This document shows positions 23,181 to 31,896 of a DNA stretch of 43,961 bases, piece after piece. The stretch covers positions 1 to 43,961 of the forward strand of contig MEGD01000025.1 in the NCBI GenBank assembly GCA_001725355.1, in the 5' to 3' direction. Under the pieces are notes generated by a model. The model made no database searches. It was given only the letters and a program-made list of their open reading frames with translations, and had not been told where the DNA came from. A program made the position numbers and the translations under genes. This stretch comes from Novosphingobium sp. SCN 66-18 (lineage in GTDB: Bacteria; Pseudomonadota; Alphaproteobacteria; Sphingomonadales; Sphingomonadaceae). The stretch's first letter is position 1. Every line of letters starts with the position of its first letter.

Positions 23181-23647
23181 CCAGCAGCCGGCCGCTCGAT
23201 CCGATCGACCGCAAGTTGCTTCACGAGCTTCAGCGCGACGCGTCGATCAGCCACGCCGAGCTTGCGGAGCGGGTCGGTGCCTCGACGGCGTCCTGCTGGC
23301 GAAGGATGCGTGCGCTGGAAGCCGACGGTATCCTCGGCCGTCAGGTCCGCCTGGTGGATGCCGCGCGCATAGGCCGCGGGGTCAACGTCATCTGCCACAT
23401 CAAGATCAAGAACCACTCGGCGGAGACCACCGAGGCTTTCGAAAACTTCATCGCATCGCGCGACGAGATCATCGAGTGCTATTCGATGTCGGGCGATTGG
23501 GACTACATGCTTCGCATCCTCGTCGCCGATGTCGAGGACTATAACCGGTTCCTCATGCGCACGGTGCTGAGACATGCCTCGGTCGCCACGGGATCGTCGC
23601 ACTTCGCCCTTGCCCAGGTGAAGTACACCACGGCCGTCCCCCTGTAG
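23177..23647 (+). CDS. Lrp/AsnC-family regulator
   Basis: A 156-residue regulator: DNA-binding domain LDPIDRKLLHELQRDASISH, ELAERVGASTASCWRRMRAL and a C-terminal RAM/ligand domain (IKIKNHSAETTEAF, YSMSGDWDYMLRILV). GTG 23177 is chosen because it gives the normal length and overlaps the preceding stop. Lrp-type proteins commonly control amino-acid catabolism genes and respond to an amino acid. Divergence from phhA points to activation by phenylalanine or tyrosine. Confidence 0.92.
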   Translation: MTSSRPLDPIDRKLLHELQRDASISHAELAERVGASTASCWRRMRALEADGILGRQVRLVDAARIGRGVNVICHIKIKNHSAETTEAFENFIASRDEIIECYSMSGDWDYMLRILVADVEDYNRFLMRTVLRHASVATGSSHFALAQVKYTTAVPL

Positions 23648-23662
23648 GAAGCGGCCGTGGTG
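23626..23662. terminator. Terminator hairpin spanning the regulator stop codon
   Basis: CACCACGGCCG (23626-23636) pairs with CGGCCGTGGTG (23652-23662), perfect 11-bp stem with a 15-base loop that includes the TAG stop. Between the convergent Lrp gene and TonB receptor gene. Confidence 0.65.
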
Positions 23663-23746
23663 CGATCTGCCGGGCGGTGGTCGGGCTCGTAGGCGCCCGG
23701 CCCAGGACCGCGCGCCGGCCACCCCCGGCTGGTATTGCAGGCGGTT

Positions 23747-26182
23747 CTAGAACTTGGCGGACAGGCCCAGTCCATAGGTGCGGGGCGCGCCCAGCGTGGC
23801 AAGCGTCAGGCTGGGCAGCAACGGCTGGGTGAACGCCCCCGTATAGACCAGGCGGTTCGTGATGTTGCGTCCGAACGCATAGACCTTGAACGTATCGTTG
23901 GGGGCCCAGGTCAGATTGGCGTCGAGCGTGGCGAAGCCCCTGGCCCGGGAGGCATCGGTGAAATCGATGGTGAGGTAGCGCGACGACGAGAACTGGGTTG
24001 CTACGGTCGCATCGATCCGGCCTGCGCCGGCAAGCTGGAAGGTGTGAGTGTAGCTGGCAGTGCCCGAGAATTTGGGCGCCCGCGGCAAGGGACGGCCGCT
24101 GCAGTCGATGATCGGGAACGGCGTTGCCGGCGTCACGCCGCAGGCGGTGGTCAGGCCGGCGACCGCACCGCCCGCCGGGTACACGAACGAGTCGAACTTG
24201 GTGTGGAGGTATTCGCCGCCGATCTGCAGGCTGTCGTTGTTGGTCGGTCTCAGGGCCAGTTGCGCGTCAAGCCCATAAACGGTCGCCCGGCCGGCATTGG
24301 TCAGCGCATTGGCGGCACCCCCCACCCGGTTGAGCGTGGTGATGAACTCCTGCGCGTCCTTGTACTTCCAGTAGAAGCCTTCGAGATTCAGCTGGATGCG
24401 CCCGCCCGCGAAGCGGTTGCGCGAGCCGACCTCAAGCGCGCCGACCTGCTCGGGGTTGTAGAACGACGCGGTATTCACGGTGCCGGGCAGCGAGAAGGGA
24501 TTGAACCCGCCGGACTTGTGACCTGTCGCGTAGGTCACGTAGACCATGTTCTGCGGCCCCAGGTCGTATTCGACGCCGACCTTGTAGGAGGCACGGCGGA
24601 AATTCCGCACGTTGGAGAAGCTGTCGCGAGGGCAGATCGCGGCAGCGCCGAAGCAGGGACCACCCGGGAAGAAGACGGTGGCCGGATACTGGACGAGCCC
24701 CTGGCCCTCGATGGTCTTGTGGTCGACCGAATAGCGCAGCCCGGCGATCAGGCGCAACTCCGGGGTGACGCTGAACGTGGCCTGACCGAAGCCGGCGTAA
24801 GCGGTCGTGCCGAGATGGTAGAACGTGACGTTGCCGCCCGCCACCAGGCCGGCATCGGCCCGTGTGGCGATCGTCTGCCGCTCATCGAACAGATAGAACC
24901 CTGCCACGGCTTTCAGCCGGCTGTCGTCATAGGCGACCCGGGCCTCCAGCGACGCGGCATCGGACGCTTCAGGCTTGCCGAAGGGGGCGCTGTCGAAGGT
25001 GAAGATGATGTTGTTGCGGTAGTCGTTCCGGGTCCGCCGATAGGCCGGCAGGACCGTCACGGTGATGTTCCCGGTCTTCCAGTTGGCCTCGCCGCTGAAG
25101 TTCAGGAAGCGATTGTTCACGTGCAGGTTCGTGCCGAAGTAGGATCCGCTCGGCGGAGAGTAGAGCGAACTCGTGCCGGCCGGGCAGAAGCCCTGTTGCC
25201 CCACGATCGGAGCGACGCCGGCCGACGTGGCGGCCAGGGCCAGGTTGGCATTGGACGCACACCGGTTCAGAGCCGCCGCCATGCCATAGTATATCGCCGA
25301 GAGTGAAGGGTCGGTGCCATTGGCGCGCGGATCGGACGGCAGCGCAACGCCAAGCTTCGCGAGGGTTGCCGCGATCGAGGGAGCAACCCCTTTGAACACG
25401 GCGGCCGAACCCATTCCGCCGATGTGCGAATAGTCTCCCGAAAGGCGCAGGTTGAAGTTCGCGCTCGGCTCCCAGTAGAGCTGCAGACGGACGCTTTCTT
25501 GCTTGTCGTCGTCGGTGCCGCCATAGGAGTAGCCGTTGCGATGGACGATCTGGAAGGCGCCGCGCGCTGCGACGGTCGACCCCAGGGGCAAGTTCACCGC
25601 GCCTTCGGCTTTCACCAGGTCGTAGTTACCGCCCTCGAAGGCGACGTTGCCGCTGGTTTCGCCGAGCTTGGGCTTGGTCGTGATGAGGTTGACCGCCCCG
25701 CCGCTGGCGTTGCGGCCATACAGCGTCCCCTGCGGGCCCTTGAGCACCTCGATCCGCTCCAGGTCGAAGAAATTGCCTTCGATGGCCTGCGACCGGGCGA
25801 CGTAGACGCCGTCCACGTTGGTCGCCACCGCCGGATTGGTGATCGGCGTCGAGGTGAAGTCCCCCACGCCACGGATGTAGATCTGGGTTGCGGCGCCCCC
25901 TTGCCCGATGACGACGCCCGGAGTCAGCTTCGAGATGTCACGCGCCTGGTTGACGCCGGCCGAGCGAAGGGCCTCGCCCGAGAACACCTGGATCGCCACC
26001 GACGAGCGCTGCACCGATTCCGAACGGCGCTGGGCCGTCACGACGATGTCCGGCACGCCCCCGTTGGCCGGCTGGTCTGCCTCGGCAGCGCCTGCTTCTG
26101 CCGCGCTTGCGGACAGGGGCAGGCTGATGAGAGCGGCTGCGATGCAGAGCGCGGATGCTCCGCCGTGATGAAAGCGTGTCAT
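23747..26182 (-). CDS. TonB-dependent outer-membrane receptor (second)
   Basis: An 811-residue receptor. The signal peptide extends from MTRFHHGGASALCIAAALI to about ASA, followed by a TonB box (DIVVTAQRR), a plug domain (IRGVGDFTSTP, IEVLKGPQGTLYGRNASGG) and a barrel ending in LSAKF with the terminal phenylalanine. AAGGGAGAG precedes ATG 26182. Divergent from the VOC/FAH/IclR/MFS/monooxygenase genes, with a palindromic operator between, so it likely brings in their substrate. Confidence 0.93.
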   Translation of the reverse strand: MTRFHHGGASALCIAAALISLPLSASAAEAGAAEADQPANGGVPDIVVTAQRRSESVQRSSVAIQVFSGEALRSAGVNQARDISKLTPGVVIGQGGAATQIYIRGVGDFTSTPITNPAVATNVDGVYVARSQAIEGNFFDLERIEVLKGPQGTLYGRNASGGAVNLITTKPKLGETSGNVAFEGGNYDLVKAEGAVNLPLGSTVAARGAFQIVHRNGYSYGGTDDDKQESVRLQLYWEPSANFNLRLSGDYSHIGGMGSAAVFKGVAPSIAATLAKLGVALPSDPRANGTDPSLSAIYYGMAAALNRCASNANLALAATSAGVAPIVGQQGFCPAGTSSLYSPPSGSYFGTNLHVNNRFLNFSGEANWKTGNITVTVLPAYRRTRNDYRNNIIFTFDSAPFGKPEASDAASLEARVAYDDSRLKAVAGFYLFDERQTIATRADAGLVAGGNVTFYHLGTTAYAGFGQATFSVTPELRLIAGLRYSVDHKTIEGQGLVQYPATVFFPGGPCFGAAAICPRDSFSNVRNFRRASYKVGVEYDLGPQNMVYVTYATGHKSGGFNPFSLPGTVNTASFYNPEQVGALEVGSRNRFAGGRIQLNLEGFYWKYKDAQEFITTLNRVGGAANALTNAGRATVYGLDAQLALRPTNNDSLQIGGEYLHTKFDSFVYPAGGAVAGLTTACGVTPATPFPIIDCSGRPLPRAPKFSGTASYTHTFQLAGAGRIDATVATQFSSSRYLTIDFTDASRARGFATLDANLTWAPNDTFKVYAFGRNITNRLVYTGAFTQPLLPSLTLATLGAPRTYGLGLSAKF

Positions 26183-26255
26183 GCTGTTCTCTCCCTTGGC
26201 TTTTGCGGGTTCTTGATCGCGGCGCGCCCCTGCTGTCCAGCGGCGGCGGAGCATG

Positions 26256-26272
26256 TGTCCGGCAGCCGGACA
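26256..26272. promoter_or_regulatory. Candidate IclR operator, copy 1 (TGTCCGG-CAG-CCGGACA)
   Basis: Perfect 7-base arms with a three-base spacer in the 164-base divergent promoter between the TonB receptor and the VOC gene. A near copy lies at 29826-29842. The IclR gene within the same unit is the natural binder; inference. Confidence 0.65.
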
Positions 26273-26346
26273 GACGTGGGAAGTTGGTCGCGGACCTGCG
26301 CGGAGCCCGTTTATAGCCCGCTCAACGAAAGCGCCCGGAGAGCCCC

Positions 26347-26790
26347 ATGCCGATCGTCCAAGGAATTCATCACCTCAAGCTGCCGGTGTCCGACCTGGCG
26401 CGGTCGCTTGCCTTCTACGAGCGCGTGTTCGCCGCGCGCCGCATTCCCGAAGCCGACCATCGGCGCGAAGCGGATGGCGAGCTTTACGCTCACATCCTGG
26501 TCATGCCGGGCTGGGGCACGCTGCTCGAATTGCGGCTCGATCCGTCGCGCGCGCGCACCCACGCCCGCTTCAACCCCATCGTCCTTTCGGTGACGGACCG
26601 CGCGGCGCTGCAGGAGTGGCGCGCGCACCTGGCCGAGCTGGCCGTGCCGCACTCCGAGGAGATCACCGCGATTCAGGCCTGGCTGATCGTGGTCGAGGAC
26701 CCGGACGGACACCGCCTGCGCCTCTACACCGAAGAGAAGCATGGCCCCGAGATGAAGCCCGACGAAGGCAATCCCTGGCTGGCCGACTGA
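26347..26790 (+). CDS. VOC/glyoxalase-fold protein
   Basis: A 147-residue vicinal-oxygen-chelate protein with two beta-alpha-beta-beta-beta halves: IHHLKLPVSDLARSLAFY at the start, LLELRL closing the first half, and VVEDPDGHRLRLYTEE at the end. Candidate metal ligands are H8 or H9, the glutamate of LLELRL, and the C-terminal EE region. Family members include glyoxalases, epimerases, resistance proteins and small extradiol dioxygenases, so the reaction is open. GGAGAG lies just before ATG 26347. It begins the plus-strand operon. Confidence 0.85.
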   Translation: MPIVQGIHHLKLPVSDLARSLAFYERVFAARRIPEADHRREADGELYAHILVMPGWGTLLELRLDPSRARTHARFNPIVLSVTDRAALQEWRAHLAELAVPHSEEITAIQAWLIVVEDPDGHRLRLYTEEKHGPEMKPDEGNPWLAD

Positions 26791-26838
26791 ACCCGCCGGC
26801 GCCCGGCCCCATTACACGGAAATTCGAAGGTAGAACCG

Positions 26839-27735
26839 ATGGAATATGCACTGGGAACTGTGCTGCTCGAATCTCGCCCGGTCGCCGCCTTGGCCGCCCA
26901 GAATGGCTGGTGGCGCCTTGACCGCGTGGTCGCCGACGTGCCCGAGGGAGGGTTGCGCGCCGTGATGCCAGACTGGAGCAGACTGATCGACGCGCTCGAC
27001 CACCTGCCGGACGAACCGCTGCCCGCAGCGGCGCGGATAGACCACCCCATGGTGCTGGCGCCACTGCTCTACCCCAACAAGCTGGTCTGTGTCGGCGCGG
27101 TCTATCGCGATCATCTGGAGCAGATGAACCTTCCGGCCGAACGCTGGGCGAAGATGCCGCTCTTCCTGCGCCCGCCCACCACATCCATCGTCGGGCCGGG
27201 ACGCACCATCCGGATCCCCGGGAACGTCTCGCAGTTCGACTGGGAGATCGAGCTGGCGGTCGTCCTGGCCCAGCCGCTCCGCAACGCGACGGAAGCTCAG
27301 GCTGTTGCGGCGATTGCCGGGTATACTGTCGGGATCGACTTCGGCGCCCGCGACCTGCTGGACCGCGGCTCGGCCATCGGGATCGACCTCGTCCGCGCGA
27401 AAGCGCAGGACAGCTGGGCTCCGATGGGGCCGTGCATCCGCCCGGCCGGGCAGATTGCCGCGCCGCAGGACCTGAGGCTCCGGCTGTGGGTGAACGACGA
27501 GCTCAAGCAGGACAGCACGACCGCCAACATGCTGTTCCCGATCGCCGAACAACTCGCCACCATCAGCCACATCATCTCGCTCGAGCCTGGCGACGTCGTC
27601 TTCTCCGGATCGCCCGCCGGCTCTGCGCGCAGCGAGAGCGAGTTCCTGAAGCCGGGCGATCGGGTCAGGGCGGAGATCGAAGGCATAGGTACGCTGGAGG
27701 TGGAAACCTATGGCGACGAGCCGGCCGCGCAATGA
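26839..27735 (+). CDS. Fumarylacetoacetate hydrolase-family protein
   Basis: A 298-residue FAH-superfamily enzyme. The metal ligands are E136 and E138 (DWEIELAVVL) and D167 (VGIDFGARD). The usual TGTPxGVG near the C-terminus is altered to SGSPAGSARSES. N-terminal residues 75-95 (LYPNKLVCVGAVYRDHLEQM) match the family's KIxxxGxNYxxH entry, with H92. Such proteins hydrolyse acylpyruvates, decarboxylate oxo-acids or hydrate oxo-pentenoates at the end of ring-cleavage pathways. Combined with VOC, MFS and flavin monooxygenase genes it suggests breakdown of a cyclic or aromatic compound. GAAGG precedes ATG 26839. Confidence 0.88.
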   Translation: MEYALGTVLLESRPVAALAAQNGWWRLDRVVADVPEGGLRAVMPDWSRLIDALDHLPDEPLPAAARIDHPMVLAPLLYPNKLVCVGAVYRDHLEQMNLPAERWAKMPLFLRPPTTSIVGPGRTIRIPGNVSQFDWEIELAVVLAQPLRNATEAQAVAAIAGYTVGIDFGARDLLDRGSAIGIDLVRAKAQDSWAPMGPCIRPAGQIAAPQDLRLRLWVNDELKQDSTTANMLFPIAEQLATISHIISLEPGDVVFSGSPAGSARSESEFLKPGDRVRAEIEGIGTLEVETYGDEPAAQ

Positions 27736-28610
27736 TCTGCGCCCCGGCACAGATGCCCCCGGTTTGCATACCTACGGCCCCACGCGCTACGCTTGCCCGC
27801 ATGGCCGGGCAAACCAATCGGACCGATCCGCGCGACGATGCGGCTCCCATGCGAACGGTGCTGCGCACCATGGAAGTCCTGCGTGCGCTCAACACGCGCA
27901 ACGGCGCGACCGTCACCGAGTTGAGCCGCCGCACCGGCATATCGCGGCCCGCGCTCTACCGCATGCTCGAGACGCTGCGCGAGGCAGGTTATGTCGGGCT
28001 CGACCTGTCGCGGCGCCGCTATGGTCTGACCATGCTGATCCGCGGCCTGGCGGAAGGCTTCAACGAGGAAGACTGGATCACGGAAGTCGCGCGCCCCGTT
28101 CTCAGGAAGCTGCAGAAGCAGGTGCTCTGGCCGGTCGACCTGGGCATCTTCATGGACAACCTCATGTGGATCCGGGAGACGACCCGCGCCTCCAGCACCC
28201 TCACGATCGACCGCGGCGTCGTCGGGAATCGCCTGCCTGTGCTGCGTGCCGCGACGGGGCGCGCCTATCTGGCCTTCTGCGGTGCCGATGAACGTGCCCA
28301 GATCGTGGCCAATCTCATCGAGGCGCGCGAGCCGGGGCACGAGTTTGCTGCGGATCGCCCGGCTTTCGAAGCCATGCTGGATCGGATCCGGGCCAATGGA
28401 TATGGCGAACGCTTCGGCGAGGAGCCGCACGAATCCGGAGCCATCGCGGTTCCGATCCTGGCCGGCGATCGCGTGCTGGGCTGCGTCAACATGACGTTCA
28501 TCCGCCGCAGCATGGGGCCGCAGGAAGCGGCCGCACGATACCTCGGCCAGATGCAGCGGGCCGCAGCGGAAATCGCCTCGGGCGCTGCTTCGCTTGGCGC
28601 CGACAGCTAA
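27732..28610 (+). CDS. IclR-family regulator
   Basis: A winged-helix protein of 292 residues from ATG 27732 (ATGA overlap with the FAH gene); ATG 27801 is an alternative that removes 23 residues. The helix-turn-helix reads ATVTELSRRTGISRPALYRM with LETLREAGYVGLD. The C-terminal IclR effector domain follows, with LGIFMDNLMWIRE and LPVLRAATGRAYLAFC, reminiscent of MhpR-type activators of aromatic catabolism. It probably controls this operon and the divergent receptor through the TGTCCGG palindromes. Confidence 0.9.
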   Translation: MICAPAQMPPVCIPTAPRATLARMAGQTNRTDPRDDAAPMRTVLRTMEVLRALNTRNGATVTELSRRTGISRPALYRMLETLREAGYVGLDLSRRRYGLTMLIRGLAEGFNEEDWITEVARPVLRKLQKQVLWPVDLGIFMDNLMWIRETTRASSTLTIDRGVVGNRLPVLRAATGRAYLAFCGADERAQIVANLIEAREPGHEFAADRPAFEAMLDRIRANGYGERFGEEPHESGAIAVPILAGDRVLGCVNMTFIRRSMGPQEAAARYLGQMQRAAAEIASGAASLGADS

Positions 28611-29824
28611 TGCAGGCCGGCAGCGCCTTTCGCGCCGAATTGCGCGAAGGATGGCGCGAACTCGCCGCTGCCACCTTCGGGCTGGCCTTCGGAGTGGCAG
28701 GCTATACCGCCATCTCCAGCCTGTTCTTCCTGTCGCTCAGGCAGGAGTTCGGGTGGAGCAGCTCCGCGGCGGGCGTGGCCTTCCTGGTCCTGCCGCTCAC
28801 CGCCTGCGTCCTGCCTCTCGTCGGCAGGCTGACCGATCGCTTCGGCGTTCCGGCTGTGGCGGGTCTCTCGGCCATCGCGCAACTTTGTGCATACCTTGCC
28901 CTCGCCGCGCAAAGCGGTGCGCTGTCGTGGTACTTCGTCGCCTTTCTCGTGCTCAACCTATTGGGATCGGGGACCGGCCCGGTAACGTACACGCGCCTGA
29001 TCACGAGGCGTTTCAGCCGGGCCCGAGGCACGGCCCTGGCGCTGGCGCAATTCGGCATTGCCGGATTTGCCGTCATTCTTCCCCCGGTAGTCGCCGCCGT
29101 GATCGAAGGCAGCGGGTGGCGGACTGCCTACCTCGGCCTGGCCGGTCTCACCGCACTCGGCGCGGCTGTCGCGCAGATTCTCATGCGCCGGGACAGGACG
29201 GGTGACGCGCAGACGAGGACGGGCGGCGAGCAGGCTGATCCGCGACTGGTGCGGCAATTGACGAGCGAGGCAATTCGCAGTCGTCCGTTCTGGGTGCTGA
29301 TCGCCGCAGTCTTCGCGCTGAGCGCGGGCTCGCTGGGTGTCGTGACGCAGTTCCAGCCGATCCTCGCGCTGCGTGGCCTGTCCATGCATCAGGGCGGATG
29401 GCTCCTCTCGCTTCTGGCCGGCTCCGTCATGGCCAGCCGAATCGTGACCGGCCTCGTGCTGGACCGGTCTGCGCCGGCTCTGTGGGCGGCAGCCATCGTG
29501 CTGATCGCCGCCGGCGGGGCCGCCATCCTTGCTGTCGCCGGGGCGAACGTGGTCGTCATCGCCGCCGGCATCGTCCTGTTCGGCGCCAGCGTCGGGGCGG
29601 AACTCGACCTGATGAGCTTCTTCTGCGCCCGCCAGTTCGATCTGCGCGCCTACTCGTCGATCTACGGGCTGCTGGCCGTGGGATTCTACATTGGCATGGC
29701 CGCCGGAGCCGCGGCCTTCGGCGCGATCTTCGATCTGTTCGGCCGCGCTGAGCCGGCGCTGTGGTCGAGCGTGCTGTGCTTCATCTTTGCCGCAGGACTG
29801 TTCGCGACGCTGCATCGGCGCTGA
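28610..29824 (+). CDS. MFS transporter
   Basis: A 404-residue, twelve-helix major facilitator. The loop 2-3 motif is GRLTDRFGVP, and a soluble loop at about residues 190-215 divides the two halves. ATG 28610 overlaps the IclR stop by one base (TAATG). The monocarboxylate/oxalate-formate-like helix pattern (GTGPVTYTRLITRRFSRARG) suggests a small organic acid as substrate. Presumed inner-membrane importer for the compound brought in by the divergent TonB receptor. Confidence 0.87.
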   Translation: MQAGSAFRAELREGWRELAAATFGLAFGVAGYTAISSLFFLSLRQEFGWSSSAAGVAFLVLPLTACVLPLVGRLTDRFGVPAVAGLSAIAQLCAYLALAAQSGALSWYFVAFLVLNLLGSGTGPVTYTRLITRRFSRARGTALALAQFGIAGFAVILPPVVAAVIEGSGWRTAYLGLAGLTALGAAVAQILMRRDRTGDAQTRTGGEQADPRLVRQLTSEAIRSRPFWVLIAAVFALSAGSLGVVTQFQPILALRGLSMHQGGWLLSLLAGSVMASRIVTGLVLDRSAPALWAAAIVLIAAGGAAILAVAGANVVVIAAGIVLFGASVGAELDLMSFFCARQFDLRAYSSIYGLLAVGFYIGMAAGAAAFGAIFDLFGRAEPALWSSVLCFIFAAGLFATLHRR

Positions 29825-29825
29825 G

Positions 29826-29842
29826 CGTCCGGAGCCCGGACA
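29826..29842. promoter_or_regulatory. Candidate IclR operator, copy 2 (CGTCCGG-AGC-CCGGACA)
   Basis: Same arrangement as at 26256 with one arm mismatch at the first base, located between the MFS stop and the monooxygenase start. A looser TGTCC...GGACA pair follows near 29875-29897. It suggests the monooxygenase has its own regulated promoter. Confidence 0.55.
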
Positions 29843-29913
29843 CCTCCGCCACGGCCGATTGCCCGTCCGCTGTATGTCCGAGAAGGTGACGGGGACAATC
29901 GGAGAGGATGGCA

Positions 29914-31248
29914 ATGCCCCAGCATTCACGCATGAAACTCGCTCTGCTGATGACCGGCACGGGCACGCATATCGCCTCGTGGCGGATGGCCGGGGCGCCG
30001 GTCGGTCGCGCCACGGATGTCGGCTGGTTCGCTGAAGTCGCCCGAAAGGCCGAGCAGGCCTGCTACGACATGCTGTTCATTGCCGATTCCCTGTATGTGA
30101 ACGATCATCCGGCCGGGATGGAACTGCGTCATCCGCGGCATGCCCACCTCTCGCTGGAGCCCGTTACCCTGCTCGCGGCACTCGCCATGGTGACAGACAG
30201 GATCGGGCTCGCGGCGACCATCTCGACCACGTACAATGCGCCGTACGGAGTTGCGCGGGCGCTGGCCTCGCTCGATCACATCAGTCGCGGTCGTGCGGGC
30301 TGGAATGTCGTGACATCGCAATCCGATCTCGAAGCGCGTAACCATGGAGTGGACCTTCATGCCGGCCATGCCGAGCGCTATGCTCGCGCCGGGGCTTTCG
30401 TCGATGTGGTAAAGGGGCTGTGGGACAGCTGGGAAGAAGACGCGGTGTTGGGCGACCAAACCGCTGGCGTGGCAGTGGACCCGGGGCGCTTCCACCGGCT
30501 AGATCATCGGGGAGACTTCTTCAGCGTCGCCGGTCCGCTGAACGTGCCACGCCCTCCGCAGGGCCATCCGCTGGTCATCCAGGCCGGTTCCTCCGGTCCC
30601 GGCCAGGCGCTAGCGGCGAGCAGTGCCGACGTGGTATTCACCGCGCAGGAGGACAAGGCGAATGCCCGGCGGTTCTATGCCGGCATGAAGGAACAAGCCA
30701 CTGCCGCCGGTCGCGACCCCGATCAGCTCGTGGTAATGCCGGGCGTCATGGCGGTGGTGGCGGAGACGCAGGACGAGGCGGAAGACCGGTTCGCCAGTCT
30801 CCAGTCGCTGATCCATCCGAAGGCCGGCGTGGCCTTGCTGAGCAACCTGCTGGGCGACATCGACCTGTCCAACCTCGATGTCGACGGGCCCATGCCAGCG
30901 ATCGACCAGACGAATGCCTCGAAGAGCCGGCTCGAGATGATGCACCGGATGGGCATCACCCAGGGAATGACGGTACGCGAGGCCTATGAGGCGCTTGCAC
31001 CGGGGCGGGGACATCTGACGCTGGTGGGATCGGCCAGGGACGTCGCGGACACCCTGTGCGACTGGCATGCCGATGGCGCGGCCGACGGGTTCATGCTGGT
31101 TCCGGCGGTGGTTCCGTACGCGGAAGACGAGTTTGCAAAGCGCGTGATACCGCTGTTGAGGCAACGCGGCGTTTCACAGTCCGAATATGGCTCGGGTACT
31201 CTGCGCCAGATGCTTGGAGTTGCAACCCCCACCAATCGTTTCAGATGA
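29914..31248 (+). CDS. FMN-dependent luciferase-like monooxygenase (NtaA/SnaA/DszA group)
   Basis: A 444-residue TIM-barrel monooxygenase. It shows the family pattern: LALLMTGTGTH at the first strand, MLFIADSLYV, the region YNAPYGVARALASLDH with SRGRAGWNVVTS, HPLVIQAGSSGPG and the C-terminal DGFMLVPAVVP. These enzymes use reduced FMN from a partner reductase to oxidise nitrilotriacetate, streptogramins, sulfones or related C-N, C-S and ketone substrates. No flavin reductase is in the window. ATG 29914 is chosen because GGAGAGG ends six bases before it; ATG 29908 overlaps the ribosome site. Confidence 0.9.
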   Translation: MPQHSRMKLALLMTGTGTHIASWRMAGAPVGRATDVGWFAEVARKAEQACYDMLFIADSLYVNDHPAGMELRHPRHAHLSLEPVTLLAALAMVTDRIGLAATISTTYNAPYGVARALASLDHISRGRAGWNVVTSQSDLEARNHGVDLHAGHAERYARAGAFVDVVKGLWDSWEEDAVLGDQTAGVAVDPGRFHRLDHRGDFFSVAGPLNVPRPPQGHPLVIQAGSSGPGQALAASSADVVFTAQEDKANARRFYAGMKEQATAAGRDPDQLVVMPGVMAVVAETQDEAEDRFASLQSLIHPKAGVALLSNLLGDIDLSNLDVDGPMPAIDQTNASKSRLEMMHRMGITQGMTVREAYEALAPGRGHLTLVGSARDVADTLCDWHADGAADGFMLVPAVVPYAEDEFAKRVIPLLRQRGVSQSEYGSGTLRQMLGVATPTNRFR

Positions 31249-31269
31249 CGCGAGAATGCGGCAACTTAG

Positions 31270-31458
31270 CGGGGCAGCAGCTATGCCGGCGCGCCCGGCA
31301 TCTACGATGACGCGCAGATCGCGGGCTGGCGGGCGATCACGGACGCCGTACATGATCACGGCGGCCAGATCGTGATGCAGCTATGGCATGTCGGACGTCA
31401 GTCGCACCCCGACATTCAGCCAAACGGAGAGGCTCCAAATACACGGAAACCAACATGA
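31270..31458 (+). pseudogene. Old yellow enzyme (alkene reductase) fragment
   Basis: A stop-free frame of about 60 codons encoding YAGAPGIYDDAQIAGWR, then ITDAVHDHGGQIVMQLWHVG and RQSHPDIQPNGEAP. This is the residue 75-130 region of NemA/OYE-type flavoenzymes. There is no start, and both the N-terminal part and most of the barrel are gone; an in-frame stop lies at 31267. It ends in TGA overlapping the next remnant's ATG. Clear degraded gene. Confidence 0.82.
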
Positions 31459-31725
31459 CGCTTCAAGCCAAACTCGATGCCTTCAAGGCCGATTTCGAGG
31501 CGGGCAGACCACCTTGCCGCCGCCTTTGGCCTCCGCTTCGAGCTGCCCGGCTATCTGGTTGACCTCTACAAGAGCCTGAAGAACGACCTTCCGGCATTCT
31601 CCGAGCTGGACGCTAGCAATGCCCGGTCGCTTCGTCATCGGTCAGGACGGCACGATCCTCCGAGGTGAACCCCGACTATACCCGCCGCCGCGAACCTGAA
31701 GATATGCTTCCGGCGCCGCGTCGCA
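31455..31725 (+). pseudogene. Peroxiredoxin-like (AhpC/TSA) gene remnant
   Basis: ATG 31455 begins MTLQAKLDAFKADFEAG, the N-terminus of a peroxiredoxin-like family. The sequence then jumps, out of frame, to the C-terminal third (LAAAFGLRFELPGYLVDLYK, SLKNDLPAFSELDA). Further frameshifts separate MPGRFVIGQDGTI and VNPDYTRR. The central part with the peroxidatic cysteine is deleted. A strong terminator follows at 31752. Confidence 0.82.
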
Positions 31726-31751
31726 CCGCGACCTTCTCCGCCTGAATATTG

Positions 31752-31777
31752 CCCCCGGCCGCTGTTGCGGCCGGGGG
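31752..31777 (+). terminator. Intrinsic terminator hairpin
   Basis: CCCCCGGCCGC (31752-31762), loop TGTT, GCGGCCGGGGG (31767-31777): perfect 11-bp stem. It probably ended the transcript of the now broken peroxiredoxin-like gene. Confidence 0.75.
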
Positions 31778-31797
31778 CCCCCTTGGCAAGGTTTCGG

Positions 31798-31896
31798 ATG
31801 TGCCGAACTTTCCTCATCACCGGCGCCAGCAAGGGCATCGGCCTGGCTCTGACGTCGGAAACTGCCCATGAGGCCGCAAACTTTGGAGTCAGGTAA
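31798..31896 (+). pseudogene. SDR N-terminal remnant
   Basis: ATG 31798 opens a 32-codon frame, MCRTFLITGASKGIGLALTS, which is the first strand and nucleotide loop (TGASKGIG) of a short-chain dehydrogenase. The rest, ending at TAA 31896, is unrelated. The Rossmann fold and active site are missing. The end overlaps the convergent DUF427 gene by eight bases. Confidence 0.7.

Noticed and set aside
23735-25306. 523-codon open frame opposite the second TonB receptor
   Set aside because: Antisense shadow of the receptor with no recognisable domain.
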